DNA from: Firmicutes bacterium UBA7709 | GTDB lineage: Bacteria > Bacillota_A > Clostridia > Peptostreptococcales > Anaerovoracaceae | Reading direction: 5' to 3' | Assembly: GCA_002482405.1 (NCBI GenBank) | Contig: DLFX01000108.1 | Location: 2,597 to 8,231 of the forward strand | Length of the DNA: 5,635 bases | Notes under the pieces: model-generated | Told to the model about the DNA's origin: nothing | The model's input: only the letters and a program-made list of their open reading frames with translations | Database searches by the model: none | Translations under genes and position numbers: made by a program | Shown here: in pieces, positions 1 to 5,635 of the stretch | How the letters are laid out: the number at the start of each line of letters is the position of its first letter | Numbering within the stretch: position 1 is the first letter of the stretch

Positions 1-816
1 TCCTCTCGGTTCATAAAGCGGCGGGAATGCATGGTCCGGAGTATGGCCGATCCTTCCAGCGGATGCATGGATAAAGGCAACTCCCATCTTTTCGAGCTCT
101 ACAACGATTTCTTTCGTCTTTTCCAAATCAAAGCCTTCAACACCCTTGTCCTCCATCATGAATTCATGGCAGGACATACGTACGCCGATCGGGAAATCTC
201 TTCCGGCATATTCCTGCCCTTTTCTAATACACTCATAAAGGAATTCTTTGCCTTCTGCAAACTTGTCGGTCCTGCCCTGGTTCTGAAGTTTTGATAAAAA
301 CTGCAGCATCAAGGATCCGTGGCACGCATGGAGCTCGACGCCATCGAATCCGGCTTCCTTAGCACGGGCGATAGCCTTTCCGTAGTTGTTCGCAATCCTG
401 TATACTTCCTCTGTAGACAGGGCTTTTACGGTTTGTCCGGGCCACTGCGGAATGTCGGAAGGCCCCACCGGAGTTTCACCAATAATACCTTCGCTGCAAA
501 GATTTCCACCATGGGATAGTTGTAGAACAGTTTTAGCGCCAGCTTTATGGATTCGGTTTGCAACCTCAGACATACCGAATACTGCCAAATCATCATGAAT
601 TCCTGTTTGTCCTTTAAAAACCCTTCCCTGCGGCTCCGTATATGTCATGGAGACAATATACAGGCCGGGGCCATCTGCTTCAATGCTGTAGTTTTCAAGT
701 ATTCTTGGATTGACGTATCCGTTCTGGTCGGCAAGGTTCTTAACAGTGGCGGCTACGGCTAGCCGGTTTTTTATTTCAAAATTCCCTATTTTAATGGGAT
801 CAAATACTGTAGCCAT
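1..816 (-). CDS. Old Yellow Enzyme family NADH:flavin oxidoreductase, partial (N-terminal 272 residues)
   Basis: The frame is open from ATG at 816 to the window edge, giving 272 residues of an FMN-binding TIM barrel; the C-terminus is missing. The start is supported by AAGGAGG six bases upstream and by the family-typical opening FDPIKIGNFEIKNR (residues 5-18). Visible family motifs are QLSHGG (99-104), the paired active-site histidines H163 and H166 in HACH, and IGVRMS (210-215) with the conserved flavin-contacting Arg213. This pattern is closest to the 2-enoate reductase / 2,4-dienoyl-CoA reductase / BaiCD-like branch, which reduces activated C=C bonds. Many members of that branch carry a C-terminal 4Fe-4S/FAD part, which cannot be checked here. 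One oddity is that the usual RTDEYGGS...NR.RF loop is changed and shortened to RTDKFAEG (182-189) followed by KEF. It is the third gene of the lactonase-ferredoxin cluster, 43 bases after the ferredoxin. The family is confident; the substrate is unknown. Confidence 0.9.
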   Translation of the reverse strand, partial: MATVFDPIKIGNFEIKNRLAVAATVKNLADQNGYVNPRILENYSIEADGPGLYIVSMTYTEPQGRVFKGQTGIHDDLAVFGMSEVANRIHKAGAKTVLQLSHGGNLCSEGIIGETPVGPSDIPQWPGQTVKALSTEEVYRIANNYGKAIARAKEAGFDGVELHACHGSLMLQFLSKLQNQGRTDKFAEGKEFLYECIRKGQEYAGRDFPIGVRMSCHEFMMEDKGVEGFDLEKTKEIVVELEKMGVAFIHASAGRIGHTPDHAFPPLYEPRG

Positions 817-859
817 CTTTAACCTCCTTGGTTTTGACAAACTAAGATATGGATTATAA

Positions 860-1042
860 TTACTTTTCTACAACTTCGATGCATTTCAGTGGGCAGACCA
901 CTTCGCAAAGTCTGCAGGCCATGCATTCACAGATGTTATTAAGGCTTGATTTTTTGTTGATTATTTCGAAAACCTTTGTCGGACATTTTTTAGCACATAT
1001 GCCGCACCCATTACATTTGTCGCTAATCATAACTTCGATCAT
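860..1042 (-). CDS. 2[4Fe-4S] ferredoxin, 60 residues
   Basis: This is a small bacterial ferredoxin with two canonical cluster motifs: C10-x2-C13-x2-C16-x3-C20-P and C40-x2-C43-x2-C46-x3-C50-P. Two further cysteines, C38 and C54, lie next to the second motif. At 60 residues it has the usual length of clostridial-type ferredoxins. I chose ATG at 1042 because GGAGGT sits five bases upstream and the protein then starts just before the first motif. The longer in-frame start at 1129 would run back into the lactonase gene, has no family support and is rejected. It is a soluble cytoplasmic electron carrier. Placed 22 bases after the lactonase and 43 bases before the flavin reductase, it most likely feeds electrons to, or takes them from, the flavoenzyme; that link is inferred from position only. 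Confidence 0.92.
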   Translation of the reverse strand: MIEVMISDKCNGCGICAKKCPTKVFEIINKKSSLNNICECMACRLCEVVCPLKCIEVVEK

Positions 1043-1064
1043 TTGGCACCTCCATAAATCTTTC

Positions 1065-1841
1065 TTAAAATTCCTTAAGGCCGTTGAGTATTTTGTATAC
1101 TCTGTCATAAAAATCTTCTCCAGGATCATGTGAAGGTATTATCGCTGCTCCTGTTATCTCCTGGATGGTCCTCAATTTGTTCAGGCTGAACATTGCCATA
1201 TCATAATTATATAAGTTACCGGGTGGGATCAGTTTTTCAATATTGTTCCATGTATATACAGCATCTCCTGCAATGATAGCTCTTTTTCCATTCTCAAGAG
1301 TTATCAGAACTGACTGATGCCCTGGAGTGTGTCCTGGTGTTTGTAATAACCTTACGCCCTCACATAAATCACTATCTCCTTCTATCAAACGATAATTCGC
1401 GTTTGGGGGATAATGATTTTTCATATACGATTTGCCTATTGTCGTATCAGGATTTAGTGCAAACCGGTATTCAGCCTTTTGGACAACAAAAGTAGCGTCA
1501 GGGAATAGTCTGTTTCCTCCAGTATGATCCCAATGCATATGAGTATTGATGATATATTTGATATCGCTTTTTTTGATACCTATCTCCTCTAATCTATTGC
1601 CTATATCATCATATTTTGTAAGGCATGGGATCAGTTGTTTTGCTCTTTCTCCCCAAATTTCCGGATTATCTATGCCCTCCGTATTCATACCGGTATCGAT
1701 CAATATGTACCCATCCGATGTTTTCAAAAGAGTTGCATAAATCGGTATCGTTTCCGTAATACCATAGCCATTACCCATTTGCAATATACTTCTATCTAAT
1801 TTCATCTTCCCCGCTTTTAATATCCACAAATCCTTTACCAT
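1065..1841 (-). CDS. Metallo-beta-lactamase-fold hydrolase, N-acyl-homoserine-lactonase (AiiA/AttM) family
   Basis: This is a 258-residue dinuclear metal hydrolase that probably opens a lactone or cleaves an ester. The full ligand set is visible: H101-x-H103-x-D105-H106, H171 in TPGHTPGHQS, D193 in AGDAVYT and H238 in PSHD. Spacing and length match AiiA-type lactonases, and Tyr196 sits where those enzymes have their catalytic Tyr, three residues after the bridging Asp. The N-terminus (LKAGKMKLDRS, then ILIDTGM at 46-52) also follows the lactonase pattern and supports the start at 1841. A GGAGGTGAT ribosome binding site lies upstream with an eight-base spacer. No signal peptide is seen, so it is cytoplasmic. 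It is the first gene of a probable operon with the ferredoxin and flavin reductase. That setting points to a metabolic lactone or ester rather than quorum quenching, but this is inference. The gene is clearly more AT-rich than the pfl genes. Confidence 0.92.
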   Translation of the reverse strand: MVKDLWILKAGKMKLDRSILQMGNGYGITETIPIYATLLKTSDGYILIDTGMNTEGIDNPEIWGERAKQLIPCLTKYDDIGNRLEEIGIKKSDIKYIINTHMHWDHTGGNRLFPDATFVVQKAEYRFALNPDTTIGKSYMKNHYPPNANYRLIEGDSDLCEGVRLLQTPGHTPGHQSVLITLENGKRAIIAGDAVYTWNNIEKLIPPGNLYNYDMAMFSLNKLRTIQEITGAAIIPSHDPGEDFYDRVYKILNGLKEF

Positions 1842-1872
1842 TTATTTTAATCACCTCCTCCCTGAAATCTCA

Positions 1873-2088
1873 TTAATGGCATTGATTCCTCATGCATTTA
1901 ATATTTGCAATTTGCATACCAACTCAATCCAAGATTTGCTTCCACCTATATATCGTTGGTTTTTCAATGTTTTAGTCTTCACATATCACGTGTTAAATCC
2001 ATTCAGGGAAGCCCTTATCCTGTTTAAGTTTCCATTTCGGCACGGTATAGTTTCGATATCGGAACAGTAAATTGCTTTTCGATATCAT
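1873..2088 (-). pseudogene. Possible decayed remnant of a short unrecognised gene
   Basis: This occupies most of the roughly 340-base stretch without an intact gene between the two operons. In one minus-strand frame, protein-like sequence continues through three in-frame stops (at 1993-1995, 1972-1974 and 1924-1926). Segments such as KQDKGFPEWI, then HVICED, then NIEKPTIYRWKQILD read like soluble protein, and the TIYRWKQ stretch resembles the recognition helix of helix-turn-helix proteins. No start with a ribosome binding site is seen. I do not recognise the family. The alternative is plain AT-rich intergenic DNA holding the upstream control region of the lactonase operon. The call is tentative. 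Confidence 0.2.
1898..1927 (-). promoter_or_regulatory. Weak candidate promoter for the lactonase operon
   Basis: On the minus strand TTGAGT (1927-1922) is followed after 18 bases by TATTAA (1903-1898); each box matches consensus at about four of six positions. The spacer contains two close copies of GCAAAT (1915-1910 and 1908-1903), and a third lies at 1939-1934, which could be a protein site or AT-rich chance. This is the better-placed candidate, about 57 bases before the lactonase ATG. A second possibility is TTTACT (2071-2066)-16-TATACC (2049-2044). Neither is strong. Confidence 0.25.
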
Positions 2089-2094
2089 ATATCG
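2051..2094. repeat. Repeated GATATCGAAA element with adjoining inverted repeat, possible operator
   Basis: The ten-base sequence TTTCGATATC (plus strand) occurs exactly twice, at 2051-2060 and 2077-2086, 26 bases apart, or about two and a half helical turns. The second copy runs into a perfect inverted repeat, CGATAT-CAT-ATATCG (2080-2094), and the first contains the palindrome CGATATCG (2054-2061). A weak minus-strand promoter pair (TTTACT at 2071-2066, TATACC at 2049-2044) places one copy in the spacer and the other just upstream. That would suit a dimeric repressor or activator of the lactonase operon. No regulator gene is in the window. The repeat is certain; the role is inferred. Confidence 0.4.
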
Positions 2095-2104
2095 ATTTTT
2101 TTGT

Positions 2105-2144
2105 ACAACAAGCAACGCCGCTCTCAGTCTTCTTTGAGCGGCGT
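2105..2144 (-). terminator. Intrinsic terminator of the pflBA operon
   Basis: A perfect nine-base-pair GC-rich stem, ACGCCGCTC/GAGCGGCGT (2144-2136 with 2123-2115), encloses a 12-base loop. It starts about 40 bases after the pflA stop codon. On the minus strand the stem is followed by an imperfect T-rich run (TGCTTGTTGT), so termination may be incomplete. There is no T tract on the plus side, so the minus strand is the working direction. Confidence 0.7.
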
Positions 2145-2185
2145 CTATACACAAAACTATATTTCGGGTGAAAGTACTGGGCTGT

Positions 2186-2929
2186 TCACTTCCGGAGCCC
2201 TTCAACCTCCCGATACAGCCTCTCTATCATACCGGAGGTGCACTCCGGGCTGTTCGCCAGAGGAAAGGGAATATTCATCGCGTCATATTTGGCGGAGCAG
2301 AACTTTCGGAATGGCAGCAGCTCTATCTTTTCCAGGTTGGAGAACTGCCCTGCCAGCCTTGCGATGCGGGAAAGGCTCTCCTTGCCGTCTGTCAGCCCGG
2401 GAACCACCACATGGCGGATCCAAAGAGGCACCTTCTGTTCTTCCGTCAGCTTCAGAAAGGACAGAACCTCCTCCAGGCTGCCGCCGCTGTACCGGCGATA
2501 ATCCTCCTCCGAGGAAAACTTCAGGTCGCAGAGCACGAGATCCGTATATTTCAAAAGCTCTCGGACGCCCCTGAAGTTTCCGCCGATGCCCGAGGTGTCC
2601 AGGGCGGTATGAATCCCCTCTTCCTTCAGCCGCCGGAAGAGTTCCAAAACGAATTCCCATTGCATCAGAGGTTCTCCGCCGGAGACAGTCACCCCGCCGG
2701 AAACGATGCTTGAGCCGGACTCCCCCGCTTCAAAATACGGCCTGAACCGCAGGATCTTCTCGCAAACCTCCTCAACCCCGTATTCCCTGACGCCTGATCC
2801 CCCAAATCTCCAGGTGTCGGGATTGTGGCAATAGACGCAGCGAAGCGGGCAGCCCTGCATGAATACGACATAGCGCAGTCCGGGCCCGTCCACCGCTCCC
2901 ATGCTCTGAAAGGAATTGACCGCGCCCAT
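2186..2929 (-). CDS. pflA: Pyruvate formate-lyase activating enzyme (radical SAM)
   Basis: PflA uses S-adenosylmethionine and a 4Fe-4S cluster to abstract hydrogen from the radical glycine of PflB. Numbered from ATG 2929, the cluster motif is C27-PLR-C31-VY-C34 with the typical HNPDTW after it. The family opening NSFQS...VDGPGLR precedes it, VSGGEP (82-87) is the SAM-binding GGE motif, and WIRHVVVPG and KIELLPF are the usual later blocks. From 2929 the protein has 247 residues, close to the usual length of about 246. I prefer this start because MGAVNSFQS matches family N-termini and an AGGCGG-like ribosome binding site lies eight bases upstream. A GTG at 2956 (GAGG four bases upstream) would add nine residues and overlap the pflB stop by seven bases, allowing translational coupling; it cannot be excluded. 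It follows pflB directly, so activator and target are made from one transcript. Confidence 0.95.
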   Translation of the reverse strand: MGAVNSFQSMGAVDGPGLRYVVFMQGCPLRCVYCHNPDTWRFGGSGVREYGVEEVCEKILRFRPYFEAGESGSSIVSGGVTVSGGEPLMQWEFVLELFRRLKEEGIHTALDTSGIGGNFRGVRELLKYTDLVLCDLKFSSEEDYRRYSGGSLEEVLSFLKLTEEQKVPLWIRHVVVPGLTDGKESLSRIARLAGQFSNLEKIELLPFRKFCSAKYDAMNIPFPLANSPECTSGMIERLYREVEGLRK

Positions 2930-2949
2930 TGCTTCCACCGCCTCGCCTT

Positions 2950-5184
2950 TCAGCACATCACCTCATGGAAGGTCCTTGCGATAACCTCCTTCTGCTGAAT
3001 TTTGGACAGCTTGTGGAAGTTCACCGCATAGCCCGACACCCGGATCGTCAGGTTCGGATGCTTCTCCGGGTTTTCATAAGCTTCCATAAGGGTTTCCCGA
3101 TTCAGCACGTTTACATTTAAATGATGGGCTCCCTGACCGAAGTATCCCCTCATGACCGACACGAGATTCCGGTGCCGCTCCCCTTCTTCATGGCCCAGGG
3201 CCTGGGGCACGATGGAGAAGGTGTTGGAGACTCCGTCCTTGCAGTAATCATAAGAGAGCTTTGCCACGGAATTCAGCGAGGCCAGCGCCCCGTTTTTCTC
3301 GCGGTTGTGCATCGGGTTAGCCCCCGGAGCAAAGGCTTCTCCCGCGCCGCGGCCGTCGGGGGTCGCTCCGGTCTTTCTCCCGTAAACCACGTTGGATGTG
3401 ATGGTCAGGATCGACAGCGTGTGCTCCGCACCGCGATAGGCCGGATTCCTTCGCAGCGCTTCCAAAAACAACCTGACCTGTTCTTGAGCGATGGAATCTA
3501 CCCGGTCGTCGTCATTTCCGAAAGCGGGATAGGTCCCAGCGGTTTCAAAGCCCGTGATCAGCCCCCTTTCATCCCGGATCGGCTTTACCTTTCCATATCT
3601 GATCGCGGAAAGAGAGTCCGCCAGGACCGAAAGACCCGCGATGCCGAAGGCCATAAACCGGTGAACGTCCGTATCGTGCAGAGCCATCTGTGTCTTTTCA
3701 TAGGCATACTTGTCATGCATATAGTGAATGATGTTCATGGCGCTCACGTAGGTTTTCGCCAGCCACTGGCGGTAAAACTCCATCGTTTCCAGCACTTTAT
3801 CGTATTCCAGATACTCGCCTTCATAGGGCATTCTCTCCGGCGCCACCTGCTCCCCGCTCTTCTCGTCCCTGCCCCCGTTGAGGCTCATCAAAAGCAGCTT
3901 GGGCAGATTCGACCTCGCCCCGAAGAACTGCATATCCTTTCCCACCCGCATTGCCGATACGCAGCAGGCGATGGCGTAATCGTCTCCAAACTCTGGCCGC
4001 ATCACATCGTCGTTCTCATACTGGATGGCGTCCGTATCGCAGGATACCTTTGCCGCATAGCGCTGAAAGCTCTCAGGCAGGCTGTTCGACCACAGGACCG
4101 TGAGATTCGGCTCCGCCGACGCTCCCAAATTGTATAGAGTGTGAAGGATCCGATAGGAGCTCTTTGTGACAAGGGTCCTGCCGTCCTCCCCCATTCCCCC
4201 GACGGCCTCCGTGATCCACAGGGGATCTCCCGCGAAGAGCTCGTTGTAGTCTGGGGTCCGCAAATGCCTTGCCATGCGCAGTTTCATCACAAAATCATCC
4301 AGAATCTCCTGGGCCTGAGATTCCGTCAACAGTCCGGACTTCAGGTCCCGTTCAAAGTAGATATCCAGGAAGGTGCTGACGCGCCCCAGGCTCATAGCCG
4401 CTCCGTTCTGCTCCTTGATGGAGCCCAGATATCCGAAATACAGCCACTGTACCGCTTCCTTCCCATTGGCAGCGGGCCTTGAAATGTCATAGCCGTACAT
4501 GGCCGCCATCTCCTTCAGCTTTCCCAGAAAGTTGATCTGCTGATACAGCTCCTCGAGCTGGCGGATGTTGTCCACATCCATCATCCTCCCGCCGTATTCC
4601 GCCTTATCCCTTTTCTTCTCCGCGATCAGCAGATCGACCCCGTAAAGGGCGACCCTGCGGTAGTCGCCTATGATCCGCCCTCTCCCGTAGGCGTCGGGGA
4701 GACCTGTGATGACGCCGCATCTGCGCGCCGCTTTGATCTCGTCCGTGTAGACGCGGAACACGCCGTCGTTATGAGTCGTCCGGTACTGAAACTCATCCTC
4801 AACCTTCTGAGACAGCTCATATCCGTAAGCTTCACAGGCATGCCTCGTCATGTTCACCCCGCCGAAGGAGTTGACGCCCCGCTTCAGCGGCCGGTCGGTC
4901 TGGAGGCCGACGATGATTTCCCGGCCCTTGTCCAGATAACCGGGCCTATAGCTTGTCAGGGAGCTGACCGTCTGCGTATCGATATCGAGGACGCCTCCGA
5001 ATTCCTTTTCCAGGTCGAACAGATGATTCAGTTTTCTCATAAGCGCCCGGGTCCGTTCGGTAGGCCCCTCGAGAAAATCCCCGTTTCCCTCGTAAGGCGT
5101 ATAATTTTTCTGGATAAAGTCCCGGACATCGATTTCGTCCTTCCATTTCCCGTCCTTAAAACCTTCCCATGCAGAATAATTCAT
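2950..5184 (-). CDS. pflB: Formate C-acetyltransferase (pyruvate formate-lyase)
   Basis: PflB converts pyruvate and CoA to acetyl-CoA and formate in the cytoplasm under anaerobic conditions. The 744-residue product is collinear with the classic enzyme (E. coli 760 residues). Catalytic C407-C408 lie in [10 protein letters not shown], the radical glycine is G718 in IRVSGYAV near the C-terminus, and the strongly conserved [17 protein letters not shown] (161-177), FGARSN (421-426) and [13 protein letters not shown] (594-606) blocks are present. This identifies true PFL rather than a diol dehydratase or another glycyl radical enzyme. ATG at 5184 is the start: GGGAGGAA lies just upstream and NYSAWEGF matches family N-termini. 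An in-frame start at 5268 would lie inside the leader terminator and is rejected. The gene is preceded by a ZTP riboswitch and followed by pflA. It is GC-richer than the lactonase block. Confidence 0.98.
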   Translation of the reverse strand: MNYSAWEGFKDGKWKDEIDVRDFIQKNYTPYEGNGDFLEGPTERTRALMRKLNHLFDLEKEFGGVLDIDTQTVSSLTSYRPGYLDKGREIIVGLQTDRPLKRGVNSFGGVNMTRHACEAYGYELSQKVEDEFQYRTTHNDGVFRVYTDEIKAARRCGVITGLPDAYGRGRIIGDYRRVALYGVDLLIAEKKRDKAEYGGRMMDVDNIRQLEELYQQINFLGKLKEMAAMYGYDISRPAANGKEAVQWLYFGYLGSIKEQNGAAMSLGRVSTFLDIYFERDLKSGLLTESQAQEILDDFVMKLRMARHLRTPDYNELFAGDPLWITEAVGGMGEDGRTLVTKSSYRILHTLYNLGASAEPNLTVLWSNSLPESFQRYAAKVSCDTDAIQYENDDVMRPEFGDDYAIACCVSAMRVGKDMQFFGARSNLPKLLLMSLNGGRDEKSGEQVAPERMPYEGEYLEYDKVLETMEFYRQWLAKTYVSAMNIIHYMHDKYAYEKTQMALHDTDVHRFMAFGIAGLSVLADSLSAIRYGKVKPIRDERGLITGFETAGTYPAFGNDDDRVDSIAQEQVRLFLEALRRNPAYRGAEHTLSILTITSNVVYGRKTGATPDGRGAGEAFAPGANPMHNREKNGALASLNSVAKLSYDYCKDGVSNTFSIVPQALGHEEGERHRNLVSVMRGYFGQGAHHLNVNVLNRETLMEAYENPEKHPNLTIRVSGYAVNFHKLSKIQQKEVIARTFHEVMC

Positions 5185-5240
5185 TGATATTTCCTCCCAT
5201 TTACGAAAAAATATTCGACGATATCGGCGGCGGCTCAAAT

Positions 5241-5277
5241 AAAAAAGAGCAACATTCGGTATCACCAAATATTGCCC
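5241..5277 (-). terminator. Riboswitch-controlled intrinsic terminator in the pflB leader
   Basis: On the minus strand, bases 5277-5264 pair with 5260-5247 in a 14-bp stem (three G-U wobbles) closed by the three-base loop GAT, followed at once by six T (5246-5241). The ascending arm begins with GGGCAA, which is the end of the conserved aptamer core CCGTCTGGGC (5283-5274). Aptamer folding and terminator formation therefore compete. Ligand-bound aptamer should prevent the hairpin and allow transcription into pflB about 55 bases later, making it an ON switch, as is usual for this class. Confidence 0.9.
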
Positions 5278-5343
5278 AGACGGTCGGCTCGCTCAGATCT
5301 GCATTCCCCTGTGGTTCCCCACAATTATCCGTCAGTAATGCAG
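5272..5343 (-). promoter_or_regulatory. ZTP riboswitch aptamer (pfl RNA motif)
   Basis: On the minus strand, P1 is CTGCATT (5343-5337) paired with AATGCAG (5305-5299). Inside it come the conserved ACTGAC segment (5336-5331), a P2 hairpin TGTGG-GGAA-CCACA (5323-5310), and GGGG leading into the P1 return. A short linker follows, then the hallmark CCGTCTGGGC (5283-5274), matching the class consensus CCGCCUGGGC. The class senses ZTP and ZMP (AICAR nucleotides), which accumulate when 10-formyl-tetrahydrofolate is scarce, and it is known upstream of pfl, fhs, purH and folate genes. Its place between a consensus promoter and a terminator before pflB fits the class exactly. The identification is from memory of the consensus, without a covariance search. 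Confidence 0.9.
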
Positions 5344-5368
5344 TCCGTTATTTAATTCTTATAGAATG

Positions 5369-5397
5369 ATTATATAAAAAGCCAAGGGAACTGTCAA
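5369..5397 (-). promoter_or_regulatory. Consensus sigma-A promoter of pflBA
   Basis: On the minus strand TTGACA (5397-5392) and TATAAT (5374-5369) are both perfect consensus boxes separated by exactly 17 bases. Transcription should begin near 5362, about 20 bases before the riboswitch P1 stem. A promoter this strong fits control mainly by the downstream terminator switch rather than by an activator. Confidence 0.9.
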
Positions 5398-5426
5398 TCA
5401 ACATTTCCGTTCCGGCTGCATATATT
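5398..5426 (+). promoter_or_regulatory. Candidate divergent promoter for the 42-codon gene
   Basis: On the plus strand TCAACA (5398-5403, four of six to consensus) and TATATT (5421-5426, five of six) are 17 bases apart, and the ATG follows 25 bases after the -10 box. The -35 box directly abuts the -35 box of the pflBA promoter on the other strand. The two promoters are therefore back to back and may compete for or share factors. Confidence 0.45.
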
Positions 5427-5451
5427 GAATTAACAGAATGGAGGTATCTCA

Positions 5452-5580
5452 ATGTATTGTTTTATTCCATTGGTGTTGGGCTTTATCGCCGGCAGAAGCT
5501 GCGGCTATGGCGGTTATGGCTATGGAAACTATGGTCGCGGAAGCTGCGGCTGCGGCTGCGGCGGCAGACGCTACAGATAA
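5452..5580 (+). CDS. Small Gly/Tyr/Cys-rich peptide, 42 residues, function unknown
   Basis: ATG at 5452 follows GGAGGT with a six-base spacer, a strong ribosome binding site, and the frame closes with TAA at 5578-5580. The product has a short hydrophobic start (CFIPLVLGFIAG, residues 3-14), then a low-complexity tail of Gly-Tyr units (YGGYGYGNYG, 19-28), a Cys-Gly run (SCGCGCGG, 31-38) and a basic end (RRYR). The five cysteines are C3, C17, C32, C34 and C36. Of the 28 residues after the hydrophobic part, 13 are Gly. I do not recognise a family. The composition recalls short Gly/Tyr-rich peptides linked to sporulation or envelope in Firmicutes, such as YjcZ-like ones, but the order of parts differs. 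A membrane-anchored or metal-binding peptide, or a modified-peptide precursor, are other options. It diverges from pflBA. The base bias of the repeats could mimic coding, but the ribosome binding site and clean frame argue for a real gene. Confidence 0.65.
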   Translation: MYCFIPLVLGFIAGRSCGYGGYGYGNYGRGSCGCGCGGRRYR

Positions 5581-5635
5581 TGAAATATCCTTATTTACTG
5601 TAGTAATAACATCAACAAATACAATAAAACGGGGC
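5581..5635. other. Right edge, no feature seen
   Basis: These 55 AT-rich bases follow the small peptide gene. A weak dyad TTAC-TGTA-GTAA (5595-5606) is present but has no T tract after it, so I do not call a terminator. No start codon with a ribosome binding site is visible before the window ends. Confidence 0.4.

Noticed and set aside
1043..1129. Longer ferredoxin start at 1129
   Set aside because: It would overlap the lactonase coding end and add an unrelated leader. ATG 1042 has a well-placed GGAGGT and gives the normal ferredoxin length.
1876..2070. 64-codon plus-strand frame in the intergenic region
   Set aside because: There is no ribosome binding site before the start and no recognisable protein character; it is probably chance in AT-rich DNA.
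2080..2102. Plus-strand terminator formed by CGATAT-CAT-ATATCG followed by seven T
   Set aside because: The stem is only six AT-rich pairs and no plus-strand gene ends here. It is better read as part of the repeated operator-like element.
2168..2713. Plus-strand frames opposite pflA (2101-2574, 2168-2713)
   Set aside because: They are antisense to the clear radical SAM gene, run through the pfl terminator region, and have low-complexity products without family features.
3121..4137. 338-codon open frame on the plus strand opposite pflB
   Set aside because: It is an antisense shadow of a GC-rich, strongly conserved gene. It has no family motif and no convincing ribosome binding site, while the opposite frame is unmistakably PflB. 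The same holds for 4141-4482 and 4771-5187.
5220..5228. Further CGATATC copies in the pflB leader and coding region (near 5223 and 4980)
   Set aside because: They lack the flanking bases of the 10-base repeat, and one is simply an Ile-Asp codon run within pflB, so they do not support a shared operator.
5185..5268. 28-residue N-terminal extension of PflB from the in-frame start at 5268
   Set aside because: The start lies inside the riboswitch terminator stem, the extension crosses the ribosome binding site of ATG 5184, and the extra residues match nothing in the PFL family.

Overview
The window looks like part of the chromosome of an anaerobic Firmicute, most likely a Clostridia member. The grounds are strong GGAGG ribosome binding sites, a clostridial-type 2[4Fe-4S] ferredoxin, an oxygen-sensitive pyruvate formate-lyase system, a sigma-A consensus promoter and a ZTP riboswitch. 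I cannot name the species.

Layout. All large genes read on the minus strand, in two blocks. The left block (1-1841), in transcription order, is an AiiA-like metallo-beta-lactamase-fold lactonase (1841-1065), a 60-residue ferredoxin (1042-860) and an Old Yellow Enzyme family flavin reductase (816 to beyond base 1). Gaps are 22 and 43 bases, so this is probably one operon. It is AT-rich to moderate in composition. A gene-free stretch of about 340 bases (1842-2185) separates the blocks. It holds the terminator of the pfl operon, a repeated GATATCGAAA element, weak promoter candidates and perhaps the decayed remnant of a short gene. The right block (2186-5397) is a GC-richer pflB-pflA operon with its regulatory leader: a perfect TTGACA-17-TATAAT promoter, a ZTP (pfl motif) riboswitch aptamer, and a 14-bp intrinsic terminator that shares bases with the aptamer. 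Diverging from this promoter on the plus strand is a 42-codon gene (5452-5580) for a Gly/Tyr/Cys-rich peptide with a hydrophobic start.

How the genes work together. PflA installs the glycyl radical on PflB, which splits pyruvate to acetyl-CoA and formate. The ZTP riboswitch ties this to one-carbon status: ZTP/ZMP rises when 10-formyl-tetrahydrofolate is short, and read-through would then raise formate supply. The left block pairs a likely lactone hydrolase with a likely enoate-type reductase and an electron carrier, which suggests stepwise breakdown or reduction of an unsaturated lactone or ester. No transporter, regulator or substrate-defining gene lies in the window, so the substrate is unknown.

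The most rewarding points are the complete ZTP riboswitch-terminator on pflBA, the small divergent peptide gene, and the lactonase-ferredoxin-reductase cluster with its divergent reductase active-site loop.
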